64,000 bases of DNA from Dipylidium caninum (lineage: Eukaryota; Platyhelminthes; Cestoda; Cyclophyllidea; Dipylidiidae), in contig QEYB01000047.1 of assembly GCA_017562135.1 (NCBI GenBank), positions 248,001 to 312,000 of the forward strand. Direction: 5' to 3'. The translations under genes were made by a program, and so were the position numbers. The notes beneath the pieces are model-generated. The model saw nothing but the letters and a program-made list of their open reading frames with translations. It searched no databases and was not told the origin of the DNA. Positions 38,220-53,200 of this stretch are shown here, in pieces (positions within the stretch are counted from its first letter, which is position 1; each line of letters begins with the position of its first letter).

Positions 38220-41200
38220 TCAAGGATGGAGGACCGGAGAGGCGTTGAGGAGTCCCTTTGCCACCGGTCGTAGAACAATGTAGACCTCAGACCACGATTG
38301 TAACGGCATGCCTAGCATGAGAAGGCCCATCTGCTTGCCTTTCACCACCTCCTCCAACAGACGCTCCAGATTATGGAATTGCTCATCCGTCAGTTGCATG
38401 TTCTTCCGGTAGTCCTCTATACTTTGGCTTACTACAAAGTGGGAGAGTGTCCAAGATCGCGATATATTTGGAGCTCTTAACAGAGTCTTCGTTGGGGCTT
38501 CAATTTGCCTCCGCCTCATTCATATTTATTTGACAATACCGGTTGACAAATTAAAAGACTTCTGAGATGTTAGCTGTTTTAAAACAATGGAAGTTAAAGT
38601 AGAAAACGGGGGAAAATTCCCCGAAAATCATTTTTCAACTCCTAGTCCTGTCACCATGTCAGTAATATAACATACTAGACAGAGAAGATAACGTTGAAAA
38701 GGACTTATTTTTTTCATAATTTCGGAATATGACCTCAATTTACCTCTATGTTTACAAGACCTACTCGTCTCTAGAACTAGAGGTGAATCGCATCAAGATA
38801 ACCTTTGCTTGGTAACACCGAAATCCCAGGTTCTACCGGGTTGTATGACGCTCTTTGCTGCGATCTTAAGACTTAAGATCTGAAATTACCGAGATTGTGT
38901 CGTTAATAGGCTTTCGAAGGAAGTGCAGACTATCCTCCACTCCACCAGCCTCACCAATTGCCTGAGTCACATGGTAAGGATTCGCGGAATCCAAGATCAG
39001 GTGAACCTATCACGCATCCATGTCTCCAGTTATGTGTGGAGGCTAGCAAAACGTGGTAAGTTGGATCGACCTCTAGGCCAGATCGAAATCTGTGCGGAGG
39101 AAGGCGATCTCAGAAATCTCTCAAACTACAACGTGAATGCGAGGCGAGAGTAGAGTTGCGCCTGTTCAACGAGGTTGACTACTTCATCCACTAGCAAGGA
39201 TGGTGTGCGAAGGGCGATTAACACAAATGGTGGGAATTTTAGTATAATCAATTTCTCTTTAACCATAACAATGATGATATGGCAAAGTGACCATTCAAGA
39301 GTGGGTAACGATTGTGTGGAAAGGTCGCTTTCTGAGTCGCCACATGCTTGCGGGTGAATTTCAATAGATGGCCTCAACGAGTGCACGAAAAGGGTGACCA
39401 GAAAGGCACAAAAGTAAAACACAACTTTCCGATATCTACCAGTTTAATTAAAAGTGCTGACAATTAAGCCTCAGCTCAATTAATCGGCCATGTCCGTTTA
39501 CCGTACACTTCCATGGAGTCGGCAAAATCCTGTTAAGAACACTAAAAACGTCTTAATAAAAACCGGCACTTAGCGGGAATGAATATGGACGAGCACTTCT
39601 CCTTCGTCCGTGGGACAATCGAGCTAAAACATTCCTGCTATCCCACCTACGTCGTTTTGCCATTACGCAATAAAAGCGCTCATAAAATGAAGCAATTGGA
39701 AAGTCTGCCCTCAACTGCGCCGATTAAAACAAGCTACGTGGTAGACACGAAATTGATGGGCGTTATGAGCATTTTTTAGTAAAAAATGAATGATTATCGT
39801 GTAGACGGATTCACTTAGGTCTCGGTCAAAGCCATAAATTTTTCAAATAGCATTTCTTCGGCGCGGTTCTTTTGTCTAATTCTATATTTAGCCTCTAGAA
39901 TCGGCACTGCCCGGTTCAGCGTCACAGCCTTAGGGATATTTTCACGGCAAGTTGTGCGCCACCACGACTCTCCAAAAATTCTATCGCATTAATTTTGTAA
40001 AAGGTATTGTGCGCTGCGCGACAATTCAAAAAAAACATGAAAGGAAGTCGCACTATTTAAACGGTTTTCGCTTTCCTGGGAGGCAGAGGGTACCTGCTTT
40101 ATATGAATAAAGAGATAAAAGAATAAAGCAGGGACGTATCACTTCGACAAATATCAGTTTAAATATTTTACCTAAAAGTGCCTTTATTGGTATCCGTTAC
40201 CACATTAATGAGAATAATCTTTTGCCGATTTGACTGTGTAGAGCGTAATAGTACTCAGACCGCCTTTTCATCGGGTTTGAGCTTCCTCCTTTCGACATTA
40301 TTTAATTAACTTCAAAAAAAATATATGGACATGTGAGCAACTCATTGATGTGCTTTGAGGTGAACAATGTGATATTCATCCATCAATTTGTTGCCTATTA
40401 GTTTATAATAAAATCAGAGTGGAGACGAGGGAATATTTTTAATTCAGGTAAATCGGATCCCCCACAAAAAACATATAACTTAAACTGAAATGAGGCGTAA
40501 AAATTGGATAAATTCTGAATAATTTGGAAGCAGTCGGAAAAGAGCCAAAATTCGTAAATATGGCGTATTTACGGCCTCCTGATGATCATGAAAGGGATCG
40601 ATTTGAACAACTTACATTTTTGTGTGTAATAGATGGTCTTTTAACCCTTTAATTTCTTTCATCGTTCGAATTTTATGAGAGCGACTAATTTGTGAACTTC
40701 ACTGCAATAAAACTTTAATTTGCCAGAAGTTCCAGTGGGCCAGTTTCCCTGTTATTTATTGTACGAAAATTGAAAGCATCATATTCAAGCGGCCCTTAGC
40801 AACTTAATACCACCTCCACTTTAGGCAACTATGATTCTTGCAACATCTATGGGCTTAACTTTTTCACATTTATGATGAAAATGAGAACACTTACATGTTA
40901 TAAATGGACTCAAGCCACGAAATAAGGAAAATCAGTTTGATTCTTTATCATTACACGAAAGTAAGAACTGCTTTGCATTACGGGGGCACGCCGTGAGGGC
41001 GGAGTCGCATTCAATTTTGCCACGTTGGTACAGTTCTCCCGTAAACACCATCTGATGAGGGTACACGCCCCTTATGCATATAATTTAGCATATAATTTAA
41101 AATAACTGTGGTTCGCATTAATTCAAATTGTCTCAGTGTATAGCGTTGTACAAACAATTCCCCATTTTCCGAATTTCATTTTAAGCGAAAACATTTCACA

Positions 41201-44200
41201 GAAAAATTAGTTGTATTGCTCAAATGTTTTGATTCTGTCGTGCCAACACTTAGTTTTTAAGCCGAATGCCGTGACCAGTGCGCCATCGAAGGCTTCCTGG
41301 ATTAAGGTTAATGCTTTGAAAAGAGACATTTTGGTGGTTTCAAGGGAAATGATTGTTCACGATTTCTACACTAAGTGGCTTGTCATGTAAATGGTTGCGC
41401 AGAAAGTTCGAACAACTTATGTTCTCCTCTCAGCCTTCAACACCCACTTTCTACCGCTTACTTTGAAGATGACCCGTGGCAAAACTGCGGTTGACACTTC
41501 TTATGACGTTTGTTGTCGTCTTGTAAGTACCACCGCTCGGCGGTGAATGGCGCACTTCTTTCATGACCTTCAAATCACGCTGTCAAAGATGGGATTTATG
41601 CCTGTCTCTCCTTCAATCATCCGGTGATCTACCAAATGAAATGAACACTTTCGGAAGATTTTGATTTCTGTTCCATCGTATTTTACTTTTATGAGAAGTT
41701 GACTAACTCTCCGTTTCAATTTAACTCCTAATTAGAGTAGTAAGTTGGAGAGCATACGAGTTGTTTTACACACAATCAAAGGGGAGCCATATACGAAGTA
41801 AACACACAACCACAGACCGGGAGTTGTTCCACCACCGCCACCATCATCACTACCACCAACAGTGAGGCCCGTTGCATTATGTGTACATCACGACTAAATT
41901 GGCGTTGAATATCTTTACAAACCTTTCTCCGTCGTGTAAGATATTTCATCTTGAAAAAATCTTTAAAGCACCTAATTTAGGCGTTGTCGAATGAAAACTC
42001 GTTTCCTTGTGATTCCAGCTTCATAATGTCTTCTCAAGGTCTGCCATGACCCCAGCATTGCCTGACACGGTGCGAAATGCGAGTACACAAATTACTCATA
42101 ATGTTAACATAACTTCTCGGACTTTCGGGTACCGCATCTCGGATATGGAAGGGGAAGAATTTAGAGAATCGAGGAATAGATTTTAGTTCAATGAAAAACT
42201 CGTTTCCCCCATTTGAAAGCCCCAGGTCGTCACCGGGCCACTTAAAGTGGCAGGCACTCAGGTTTGTTTTACCTTCCGAGTTTCCCTTCCGAGTTTCCCT
42301 TAGTCGGTCAAATTTACCCTCTGCTGAAATTCGCTTCATGTCATTGTAACCAATGCATCGACAGCTTAACCTGTCATGACAAATCTGGACCTCCAAATCG
42401 GAGTATGGGGTTGTCAATGAAATTCGTGTTAATTACTTGGAGGAAATTTTGACGGCAGACAGATTTCTCGGCCACTTCTATCCAACACACCCATACACCC
42501 GGCGAAACTTGGTGTGAGTGCCTCGCCGGGGATGTAGCGTTTAGGCATCTGCTCAGACCCATATTTATAGCCACAGGCTCCGGTCCAGCCTTGTGGTCTC
42601 TGGATTGCGTCTGTAGCCTTTTGCCTTGTCATATGGACGTGTGGAGAGATCCGAAAATCTCCTTTCCCTTCTGTACCAACGGGAAGTTGAGAGTCCTTCC
42701 TCACCTCCGTTAGCGAACATGAATTTAACATCAGCGTCTCCGTCACTTCCTAATTTGGAGGACGTAGAATTAAACATCATGACATTATTTTCACATCTGT
42801 CAGAAGGGCGAAGGTGGAGATAAGAAAGGGGAAGTTTTTCAATTTCATATTATTTAACTGCATTAATGTGCCGACTTCTTTCCGTCTCACGTAAGATCGT
42901 GAACCAACTGAGAGGGACGAGGTGGAAATGAGAGAGGTGAGTTAAATAGTAGTCATTACGCGGGACCCATCTTCGCCTCCTCCGATGACTGACTCTGTAC
43001 CAGCGTCTCGACGGCACTAGGGTAGGGTAGAAACGAATGTCGCTAAGTTTCAGCCAGACCGCCAAGGTACACCGAGCATGATCTAGTGGACAACAGCAAA
43101 AGAGAACACTAGATGGCTACGACTATGAATGAATCTTAACAAGTCTTCATTAACATTCTCGCAATCATGGAGAGGTGACCGAGTGCCTCATACCAGAGGT
43201 ATACACTTCGAGCGCTAAAAGCAGAGATTTTGCCTCCTCGAATTTATGAGTATATGCTGCTTAATTCACCTTAATGGGCTCGACGGAACCCTTTTTGACT
43301 CCGGTGCCAATTCGATGGACGCCAACAGCTGCATAGGCATGATGGGAGGAGAGGAGAGGACATTCACTCCGATACCTCAGGCCACAAGTCTACCTCGTCT
43401 AGGCTTTGAGATCGGGAGGATCGAAGTCGAGGGTCAAGAGTCAAGGACATTTGTTCCCTTCTTAAGTAAATAGTCGAGTATTTAGAATTGAGCACGATGA
43501 CCTCCGAGCCACGTCTCTCTGGAGGCTTGGCTGTCTGGTAGAAACCAGGACGGCTCCTAGTAGAACGGAGGACATTTATTTAAATGTATTTACTTTCGAG
43601 GGCGGAAAGGTGGAACTGAGGCTGAGGTAGGAGCGTCAGATTCACAGAGTCAAACTATAAGTGTCTGATTCCACCAGTGAAGTTCTATTGTCTTTAATAT
43701 AAAAACAACTGCTTACATGACTGCTGCCCCTCAACATCACCATCTCCATCTTTGATTTCATCGCCATCGTCCTCTTTCCAGGTGGCGTGGGAAGAGCGAA
43801 AGGATAATTACTTATTCACCCGATTGTGTGCCACTTATAGCAGCCTTTGATTAGGTAATCTTGACCAAGTAGTGCAGTCTCTATGTTAGCCAACAATGGC
43901 AATTAACAGTCATCTGCTCACCGGTTAATTAATTCAAACATCCCTTTTTCATCACTCTTAATCGACCACAATTGTCTGTGTCGATGGTCTAATCGGGACA
44001 GGGCAAAGTTCGAGCACATGCTAAAACACTACCAGAAGAAGCAGAGGAGTTTGGCAATCAAACGTTGATAGAAAAGTTGACATAGTTCAAGAATCTCGTT
44101 ATGGGAAATGCCGCGACTCGATGTAGATTGTTTAAGCGGTGGAGGAGTGGACGTTTAACTCGAATGTTGTCTCAGGTAGTAAATTGGAAACTATAAAAGG

Positions 44201-47200
44201 GGCGTTTATGCCTATTCTATGTTCAGCTGCAAATGAGAGAGGTACATTGTAGCCTGCCTTCGGAATTTTCACATAACTGTTAAAAGTATCTTTCTACTCA
44301 TTTCGTAGAAGTTTTTCATCTCTCTATTCCATTTGTGTCTTATTTTTCGGCCGTACCAAACGGAAAAATTCCCATTTACATCCAATTTCTTGTATTAGTT
44401 CAACCTTAATCGTAGCGCGCCTCAACAGCCTCCCAGAAGCATTATTGAGGCATTCAGAGCTGGATCTATTAGTGAATACAAAATGTTCCACATTCAAGGA
44501 GCCTCGCATCGAGGAAGACCACCGACCCATGCTAATCACGAGGAGGAATTGAGGACCACAACTATGGAATCCGACCCCACACAACTATTGGTCAGCCTGG
44601 GTCTCAGCTAAAGAGGAACTGGCCATCCACACGACTACGGCTGTGTTACAACATCCGCGTCTACTAGAAGATGAGGAAAAAGGAAAATTGGACTCAGGTG
44701 TGCCTTGAAAAGTGGATTTCATGTGATAATGGAAAACGAGCAAGCAAATGGGTAAATAAGACTGAATGCACCTCGAAGATGAAATTTCGTAAAAAAGAGG
44801 TATGGTTGCCATAGGGTCGATTGCCCAGGGAGTGATGCGTTGTTCCCTCATTCCGACAATCGGGCGAAACCACAAGAGCGACGTGCAGGAAATTTTTCAT
44901 GCATTAGGAGAATCTTGTGAGCAAGAAACAACCAGCATTGCTGAATCTTCAGGGCGCCATCTTGCTGCATGTACGTGACATTTTACCGCATCTCCATTAC
45001 ACAGCTCATCTTCCACCGACCGATCTATTATTGCCTTTTTCGTAATCATAAATTATTTTAAAGAGAAAAAATTTACCATAACCGAAATGGTATTATGAAC
45101 TACTTTTATTCCCATATCAACACTATAAAATTTTTAAAGAAGGTATACATGACTTGTCCATTCAGCGACGGAAATTCGCAGATACCAATGGTAGTTATTT
45201 CGTTTGAATATAATAAATAATGTGAAAATTGCGCTTTTTACTTTCTACTTATATTCAATGCGAATTTCATGCTTCCCAACCTGATAGCGGATGTATTCGC
45301 ACCGTCAGAACCGGTACTACTAAGGTGCAATAGACGGTCAAGTATACCTATTTTGTCGATGGAAAAGCATTTCCTTTTTTTGTGATCTTATATGGCAAAT
45401 TGTACGTCGATTTCATATTCACCAGAATACACATATTTATGTTTAGTCAGGCGACGATTATCGTTTAGAGGGCAGTCCTTACGAGCAGCATTATGAGGCA
45501 TTTCCGCCTTTTTCGCCATAGCACCATAGACTCGCTTCAATGCCATCGTCAACTTCTACTCGCTTACAACCTTCTATCGAGTCCGCTGCTCTCCGGGAGA
45601 CAGAGGAGGAGACGAGGATAATAATAAAATCAAAATCGCATTTCCTAACTTCTTTCAGTGGGCAGAAGAGTATTTCATTCGCGCCTCTCCGCTCAAACAA
45701 AAGCCAATTTGTCATTCATTTTGTCGTTCTTAATTAGCATTAATCCTCTTTAAATTGTCCATTACTGCAGAACACTGCAGAAGAAACGAAGAATGCTGCC
45801 TTCTCCCCTCTCCTTCCACGTGAAGGGTACCGATAAATTGGACAGCCAGTTAGCTGGCGCTGATTTCAATCGTGCCAGCGATTCTACCACATTCCACACC
45901 CTATGCAACTGAGTCCGCCAAAGTTCGTGGGTGAATTTGATGGTTAATAAGAAAAAGCGCCTCTGCGGAAGCGAATACTCTCCATACTAAGGGGAAAATT
46001 ATGAGCATTTAGCAATGCCATCCACCCACAAACGGACACACAGGGGAAACGAAAAGGGATCTTTTTCAAACCGCACCTATTCGATCATCTTCTTATAAAG
46101 TACTCTGCCCATAGTGGCGCCACCATCGGTGCAGTCAGCCGGTGGCAGACCCCGCTCTGTCGGGAGGACACAAAAGGACATTGCAGAACTTGGGTATCTA
46201 GGAGTCCGTCAAGTGAGCCATCTGTCCATCGCCAAGACGAGTCAGGCTCTAGTGTACCTAACCGGCGCACGAATTTTCTATTTCTCTATGTCATAGCTTT
46301 TCTGAGGCGGAAAAAAGGCGCTCGATGGTCATTTGGATCCACCATCGATCGGCTACTTTTGACTAGCCATTTAGAGTGAAATTGAAAGTAATTCACCTCC
46401 ACAAGGGAAAGTGAGGAAAAAAATCTCGTCCAAATAGCGTGGACGCAAAAGCCTCCCAACCTGTCCCGTTTGGCGCAGTGCATGACATTGCAAAATCTTG
46501 ACTGGCACACGTGGATGTTGGCAAAAACAGGCGGCGACAACTTCGACCACCTCCGCAGCCTTATCAACCATTAAAGCGGCCGTCAGAACAGCAGACGAAA
46601 GCTTTTCATTCTACTTCTACATTTGAAATTATTCCCGATAAGATGTGCGGTGGTGCGTAAACTAGGCGTGTGCAAGTTCTAAACTCCAAATTTCACCTTC
46701 GTTTGCATAGTAAATGGTGAATAGGAAATTTTTTCCCATTTCAAAAACCAAAAAAGCATATTCCTCACTGACCCCAATAGATACAATGTGACGGCAAACT
46801 TGTTAAGTGCCAACACGACATGTGGCAGCAGATTTCTTTAACTACAGCAGAAATGTAATCGTTTCGGCATATTATGACACTGTGAGACAAGACTTTGCCG
46901 CATTCGAAGTGATCTCCATGCGAGTATTGAAATTAGCTGAGTCGTGAAGCAGAAATAAGAAACAAGCTGGTGAAAATGGACTTACTTGCAAGGTTGAAGG
47001 CGATCAACTTGGTGTCCCCGTTGCCCCAAGTACTTGGGAACCAGCCAGTCTCGGTATTTCTTGATGAAGCCCTCCAGTAATGCAACGGCTGGACGATTTT
47101 CTACAGCCACAAAAAGGAAGGCTGAAATCTCCGACTGCCTCAACGTTTACACACACACGCACACACACGAAGGGGTCGATTGGGAACTTCCCCTCAAAGT

Positions 47201-50200
47201 GGCCACCACTTCTGATGCTCTGATGAGTTAATGTGGCGGGGGAGCCGCAATTTCTGTCAAGACGTCTGCCTTGATGTTGAGCTAAGGGCAATAGAAATTC
47301 TCAGTGCACCTCATACATGCCATGAAGAACCTTTCGTGTTGGACCGAATTTTTAAACATTCCGCTCCACTCCTCAACTCCTTGGAGGTTGGTGGTCGGTT
47401 TCGACACTCCACATTGTGGGGCGGAACGGAGACATCCGGATATATCCAGACTGGGATCATGTGAAGAAGCTGTGGAGCTTGTGTTGAATACGCCTCCTTC
47501 CTAGCCGTGACAGTTTAAAAAAGCGTTGAGGCACTCGATGACCTCGTCATCGCGCAATGGCCATGCACAACTGCTATTCCACCTATTACAACAGGCCCTT
47601 CTCGTTTTCCCTCTCGCCTGGATACAGTTTACCAGCTTTCCCGCCATCCTTGTAGTCGGTGTCTTTCACACTGCCAGGAAATGTCACCCTCAACACCGCA
47701 ACATGACCTAAATCCAACAGTCAAAGAAGAAATGATGGCCTAAGTTGATGAGCCATTTATGGAAACGTGGAAGTAGTACTTCTCCTGAGTCTTCCGTCTT
47801 GAAAAAAAACAACTTTCTAGCGGTAAGTTTGTTAGTCGGGCACTAATGTCCCCAGAATATTACTTGCTCTAATTCCCCGGGACACCTCTCTCCTCTCTCG
47901 TACAGCTTGGCCTGGCGTCCGACCATCCGGTCCCTGGGAGCGCCTCGTCATTCCGTGTTCCATTCAAAATCTTATTGTTTATACTCAAATTCTTCACCTT
48001 CACTTAGCTGAAATAATGCGTGAATTTTCAGGCCAAGAGATGAAAGGCCTCAAGCTTAAAATAAAGTCAGAATGCTATTAATATATATTAAGCAAAAGAT
48101 TGTCTTTTCTTTACGCCTCGTACAAGATAATCACAGATTACTTAGCCCGTTTAGCCGAACCTCCACTCCTTTCTCTGAAGCATACCACGAAAAACGAGTG
48201 AAGCGGGATTCGTGGCATTAGGAAAACTCCCTCTAAAGTGGTTTGAGTTGTTAACTTGGGAGTGGAGACTTTTTACGTTAATTCGACGTCCACCACGGCA
48301 GATCATATCGGCATAACAGTCGAGAAGGAATTTGGAGATTTGCTCCAACCATACCTAAACCACATTTTTCCACCCTCCTTCTACGTCACACGAACCCCTC
48401 GTCCCCTTGTCCCCTCCACTCTTCTTCTTTGGCTTAGAATGTGACATTCGAGAATTTTATGGGCTGGCGAAAGGAATGCGACGGTGCGTGTACTTCCTTC
48501 CTCCCTTTTCTCCATCCAATTTGCATACATTTTTACTAATCTACCTTAAAAAACAATTAGTCCAACATCATTTTATTTTAAGTACTGAGACAAAATCAGA
48601 TTAAGAAAAGTAACAGAAAAGTAAATTTCATTTTTTAAAACCCATCTTATAAGGAACTGAGAACCTCAATTTATCTCCGTGGAGGGCAAATCTTCCCCCT
48701 TCCGCGTCTAATTGGACTTCTGGCCAGCTGGGTAACATTGGCTGACAAAAGATGCCGACGTCTCACAAAGGATAGCGAAATCACTTCTACATACGAGGTT
48801 GCAACCAGTCCAAAGTTGACCTCACCTCTTGGGCGTTTCGGCATTATTTTGCCAGCACATTGCAACTAATATCGCCATGCCAGCTCCCTCCACCCCACCA
48901 CACACCCCAGCCCAGCCCAGCCCATCGTACTTTATCTCGGTCCGCTGGAGTGAAGTGTTGTTGGAGTAAACAATTTACTTTAGACCCACCTTCCGTCGGA
49001 AGTGTTGGTGGGCGAGAAGACGAGGAGGAGGGAGAGGGGGAGGAGTTCAAACGACTCCAAGACATATTTATAAGTCTGATAAAGGCAGCCCGCCCTTCGC
49101 ATTCGGTCTTGGGTTAACACCCTTTTGGGGGACGGGAGGCGCGGAAGTTGAGTGGTATAGGCGAATGTTTTTAGATTACCGTTCTCAAAATGCCGAGCTG
49201 AACCAAATCCTTCAGAATTTGAACAAGCTGCGTGTTTTATGTTATTTAAAAGGCACACAATCGCTAAGACCTTGGCTAATTTCAGGTAGTCTAACGATAC
49301 TTGGAAAATTTTCATGTTGTGGGAAGGAGTTTACTTGCAACACAGAGACGAGGGTTCTCGTCATATCCGTCGGGACAGTCGATCTCGCCGTCACAGACGA
49401 AGGCGAAGGACAGACAGAAGAAATACTGTTGACACGGCCACGGTGCTGTTACAGGACATCCATTGCCTACTGGCACTGCCTCTTTCATTTCTGGACAAAG
49501 ATAAAATACGGTGAAGCTGGGCGACGCTATCAAGTCCATTCTAACGTGACACGACTGAGGTACCATGTAATAAGAAATTGCTTTCTCCAATTGTTGTAGA
49601 TTTCGTACGCTAACTACGCAACGCATCGGGGGATGTCTTTTCAATTAGGCGTGTTTCAAAAAAATACAAGGCGAAATTCCAGAAAATTAGACTTTTGCGT
49701 GTGTGAGACACGCGGAGGTGAAAGTGCCAGCCTCATTCTGATGTATTTTTGGGAAAAGCAGCAGATCGATGTCTTTCAACTCCTTTCTCCAGCCAAATTT
49801 TACTCCCCCGTGCCACGATACAGTTGGTTTGTCTCATAATCCCAACACTAGCCTCGAACTCGACGCAGTCATCGACATTTTGCACCTAAAAAACGCGTAT
49901 TGCCGCACTTTATGATCGAGTTGCATGGATGCCAGTTTGAGTTTGGAGATCGCTGGCCATCTTGTGTGGTAAAGAGGGCTTTAGGATTTATAATGGTGTG
50001 GTTTAAATTTAATCAAATGAGGAAATCCTCGTTTTTTTACCAGTAGTCACCAACAACAGACCAGACAGTGAACAACACCCTCGGCAGCTACTCTGACCCT
50101 TTCAGTGTCCCAACGTCCGATTGGTGGGACCGCCAATACAGCAACACATTCGTGTCACCCGTGGATGTGTACCCTCGAAAGCCAGCACCTCGTCAAACAT

Positions 50201-53200
50201 TGCATAAATTTTTTTAAAATCCTACTCCAATCGTGATTTGGTCCTCGGGCAAGCAGTGTCTTGACTTCTCCTCAATGCAGGTAACTTCTTTTTATCTTCC
50301 TCCTTCACTGTTTTTCTCCCTCTACCTCCTCCATTTTGTTGTGGGCCTCAGACTATCTCGACGCAATCTTACGAATCAGCGGCGGCGTTATCCATTTCCT
50401 CCGCTCTTCATGCTTTCACTTCTTTGCCACCAATCCATTGTCAAGGATGTGCGGGACGTAAGAATGTGCATATTAGAGAATTAGGTTTTTATCTTTGAGA
50501 GCTGTGAGACACACAGAAATAGAGAGAGATAGAGAGGGCTAAGTTCATCGAGTAATTCGTGGTACAACCCTAACATTTACCGGTTCATCCGCCATGACCA
50601 GCTTACCTTATATTCTAATGTGCAACCACTCCCACAACGCTAACTTTTACGGCCACTGCTCCAATTCCACTGCCTGCATAAAGCAGAAAGGAGGTAACTA
50701 AGACGATACGCAGTACACTGGACAAGTAAGGCCTCCATTAAGCGAGCCTGCCGTGTTGCAAGCAGCTCACTCTCCTCACTCGACTACCGATTCCCTGTGG
50801 GACGAGGGGGTGAGCGAACATTCAAAGTTTTCTACACTCCAACCTGTGAATAATTAAACCCAACCACCACGTCATTAACTGAGACGCATCAAAGTGAACA
50901 CTGGAGAAGCTCTACCGGTTATGTATAATTTAACCGAAAGAGTATAAAGGATGGCGAAATCGCTCAAATGGAGTACATGATCAAAAAACCTAGGTAACTG
51001 AGAATCTCCGATTGAAAGGTCGCATTGAGTTGTTATCTTTTTTGCGTTTGAATACACGATATAACTATCTAGTGTTTTGGGTACTATGCCATAAATACTT
51101 TACCGTTATTGGTGGAGAGATAAAGCACTACTTCTCACCTTCACCGGTTGCCTGTTTAAACCTGATCGAAATACAGGCACAGTAGTAAGAGTTAAGGTGC
51201 TCTGGGGTCAATGTCCAAGCCGGGGAATGAGGTGATCTGTTCGGGTTATGAGAGAGTGGCTCTCGCCTTGAGCACTACGGAGCTTTTTTGAAGAAAATTT
51301 TTATCGTGATCGCAGCTGAGACCTTAAGAGTGGTAACCGAAAATGCTTTACGTGCTGTGAACTGCTACCGCAATCACTTATTATCATAAAATAAGTCAAA
51401 ACATGCATGTGGAGTGTTCACCTCCTCCTAACTGAGCGTAAACACTTATGAGAGTCGCATGAATTATAGGCGATATTAACTGCACAGAAGTAAGCATATG
51501 TAATTAAATTATTTGTGTCTTCCCATTATGAGAGGGGCTTAATGCGACTGGGAATGGGCACGGGAGAAAGTAATTTAATGGCTCAATTTAGGCAATTCTG
51601 AATATTTGAAGCATTCTACCTTAGGTATAAGTGTCAAAGGTCTTCATAAATGAGCCGTGGTTACTGACAAACTTTTTACTGTGGTTGCCTGGACATCAAC
51701 AGACAAAAGTTATTCATTAAGATCAGCTGAATGCTGCAAAGGTGGACAGTTATGGGGAGGCCATTTCAACAAACATAATTAACTTCACTATTGTCTTGTA
51801 GACTAACGTTGGCAGTATTTTTTTGGAGCCAATTGTAGCCTGTGAAGTGACCGTAAAACTGCTGTATCCTGTAAGTGCTGCGTCTCGGAACACATGTGAA
51901 CCCAGAGTGGACGTACTGTTGAGTCATTAAGAGTTTGACTTATTTAAACAAATCAAGGGCCCATGGTCAGTAATTTAATAAATACGAAAAGGTCGGCTGT
52001 TGTGCATATCGTCACTTAATAGCCGCTTATTTGGCAAATTTGATTGCGAGAAAAATTGACTATATAAAGTTCTACAAACCCAGAGAGTTGATGAATTTAA
52101 CACCCACACTGGTGAGCATTATCTGAAACGCATCATGCATCCTTGAAGGCACATAACATTTCAAATCGAGCTCTTTACACTGCTGAATGGGATCGTAAAT
52201 AACCCCAAAAAGTATTGTTTACCCCCGTTGGCAACTTTAACGCACTTTCCGGCTACGATTAGACGGTCTGGGCAGTAGAATAGGTATCATGTCTACTCCA
52301 GAGCGCTTGAAATGAGTGCTGTTGAGAATTATCTAAAGTAATATGGCAGTGCGGAGCCTTTTTACCAAAACCAGATAATTAATTTGAAAACTCGTGGGTA
52401 TATTTACGTTCCTCCCTGGCTTTAGTATTTCTCTGTTGAAGGCACATAAGGAGTTTCCATCAATGAATTGTGAACACCGAGTCGCGACTTGGTTTGAAGT
52501 TTTTGAAGGTTTGACGCGACTAAAGCCGCAAGTAACTCCTTTATGACAATCTCTTAAACTCAGTGACCGATTGTAATCAATAAAAAGGCAAATAATTGTG
52601 CTCTCTTCGAAATAAGAAATTGTTTATTTCTGGTGCTAATTGTTTCGGGGATCCCTTTACTCACCTCGGAGTCTCTCCATATCTCACAGTCCAATAAATT
52701 TGAGGTACCGCACCACTGATCTGAAATATGCGGCGTCTACTTAAGAAGAAATACAGGAATGTAGAAGTAAGATGGGTCTAACTTAAGTACTTCTCTATTT
52801 CGGGTTCGAAGAACGAAGGGTTCTCTCGATCTTCCCTTTCTGCCAAATGCACACCTCTGTGCGCTATGAAATCGGACAGTATGGAATGAAGTCTTTGAAG
52901 TCGACTTTAGTATGCATCTGCACTTGTTAAACTTGAGGCTGACATTGAAAGTGAAGCGAGTGACAAGGCATAAGGCAACTTGTCTGAATACTAATAGCAA
53001 TGTAACGAGGTAGAAAAGGAGGCAATTTATTAATTGTAATTTCGACCATCTCCGTGTGATGTAAGAAATTAAGACAAGCTTACTGCACATACGTATATTT
53101 TACATGTCACTGAAGGATTGTTTAGACAATTACATGGCACTTTGCGCATAAACTTGTCGAATCTTGTTATATGTTGCGGCCAGCTTACCTCGAGTGCCAC

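Larger units (their letters stand above)
38476..46985. other. 8.5-kb intron of the LDLa gene
   Basis: Apart from the mariner relic at 44,186-44,888 I see no recognisable gene. A short 13-bp tandem duplication lies at 42,276-42,301. Open minus-strand frames near 42,430-42,780 and 46,371-46,571 are discussed or rejected elsewhere; neither has family similarity I recognise. Confidence 0.45.

Noticed and set aside
42429..42780. Overlapping minus-strand frames of 105 and 71 codons
   Set aside because: Two frames open at the same place, no family match, no splice sites; most likely chance in a low-stop patch within the intron.
44324..44584. 86-codon minus-strand frame conserved between repeat copies A and B (also 58,202-58,459)
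   Set aside because: Conserved only because the repeats are nearly identical. The plus strand carries mariner transposase traces, so this is the antisense of a transposon relic.
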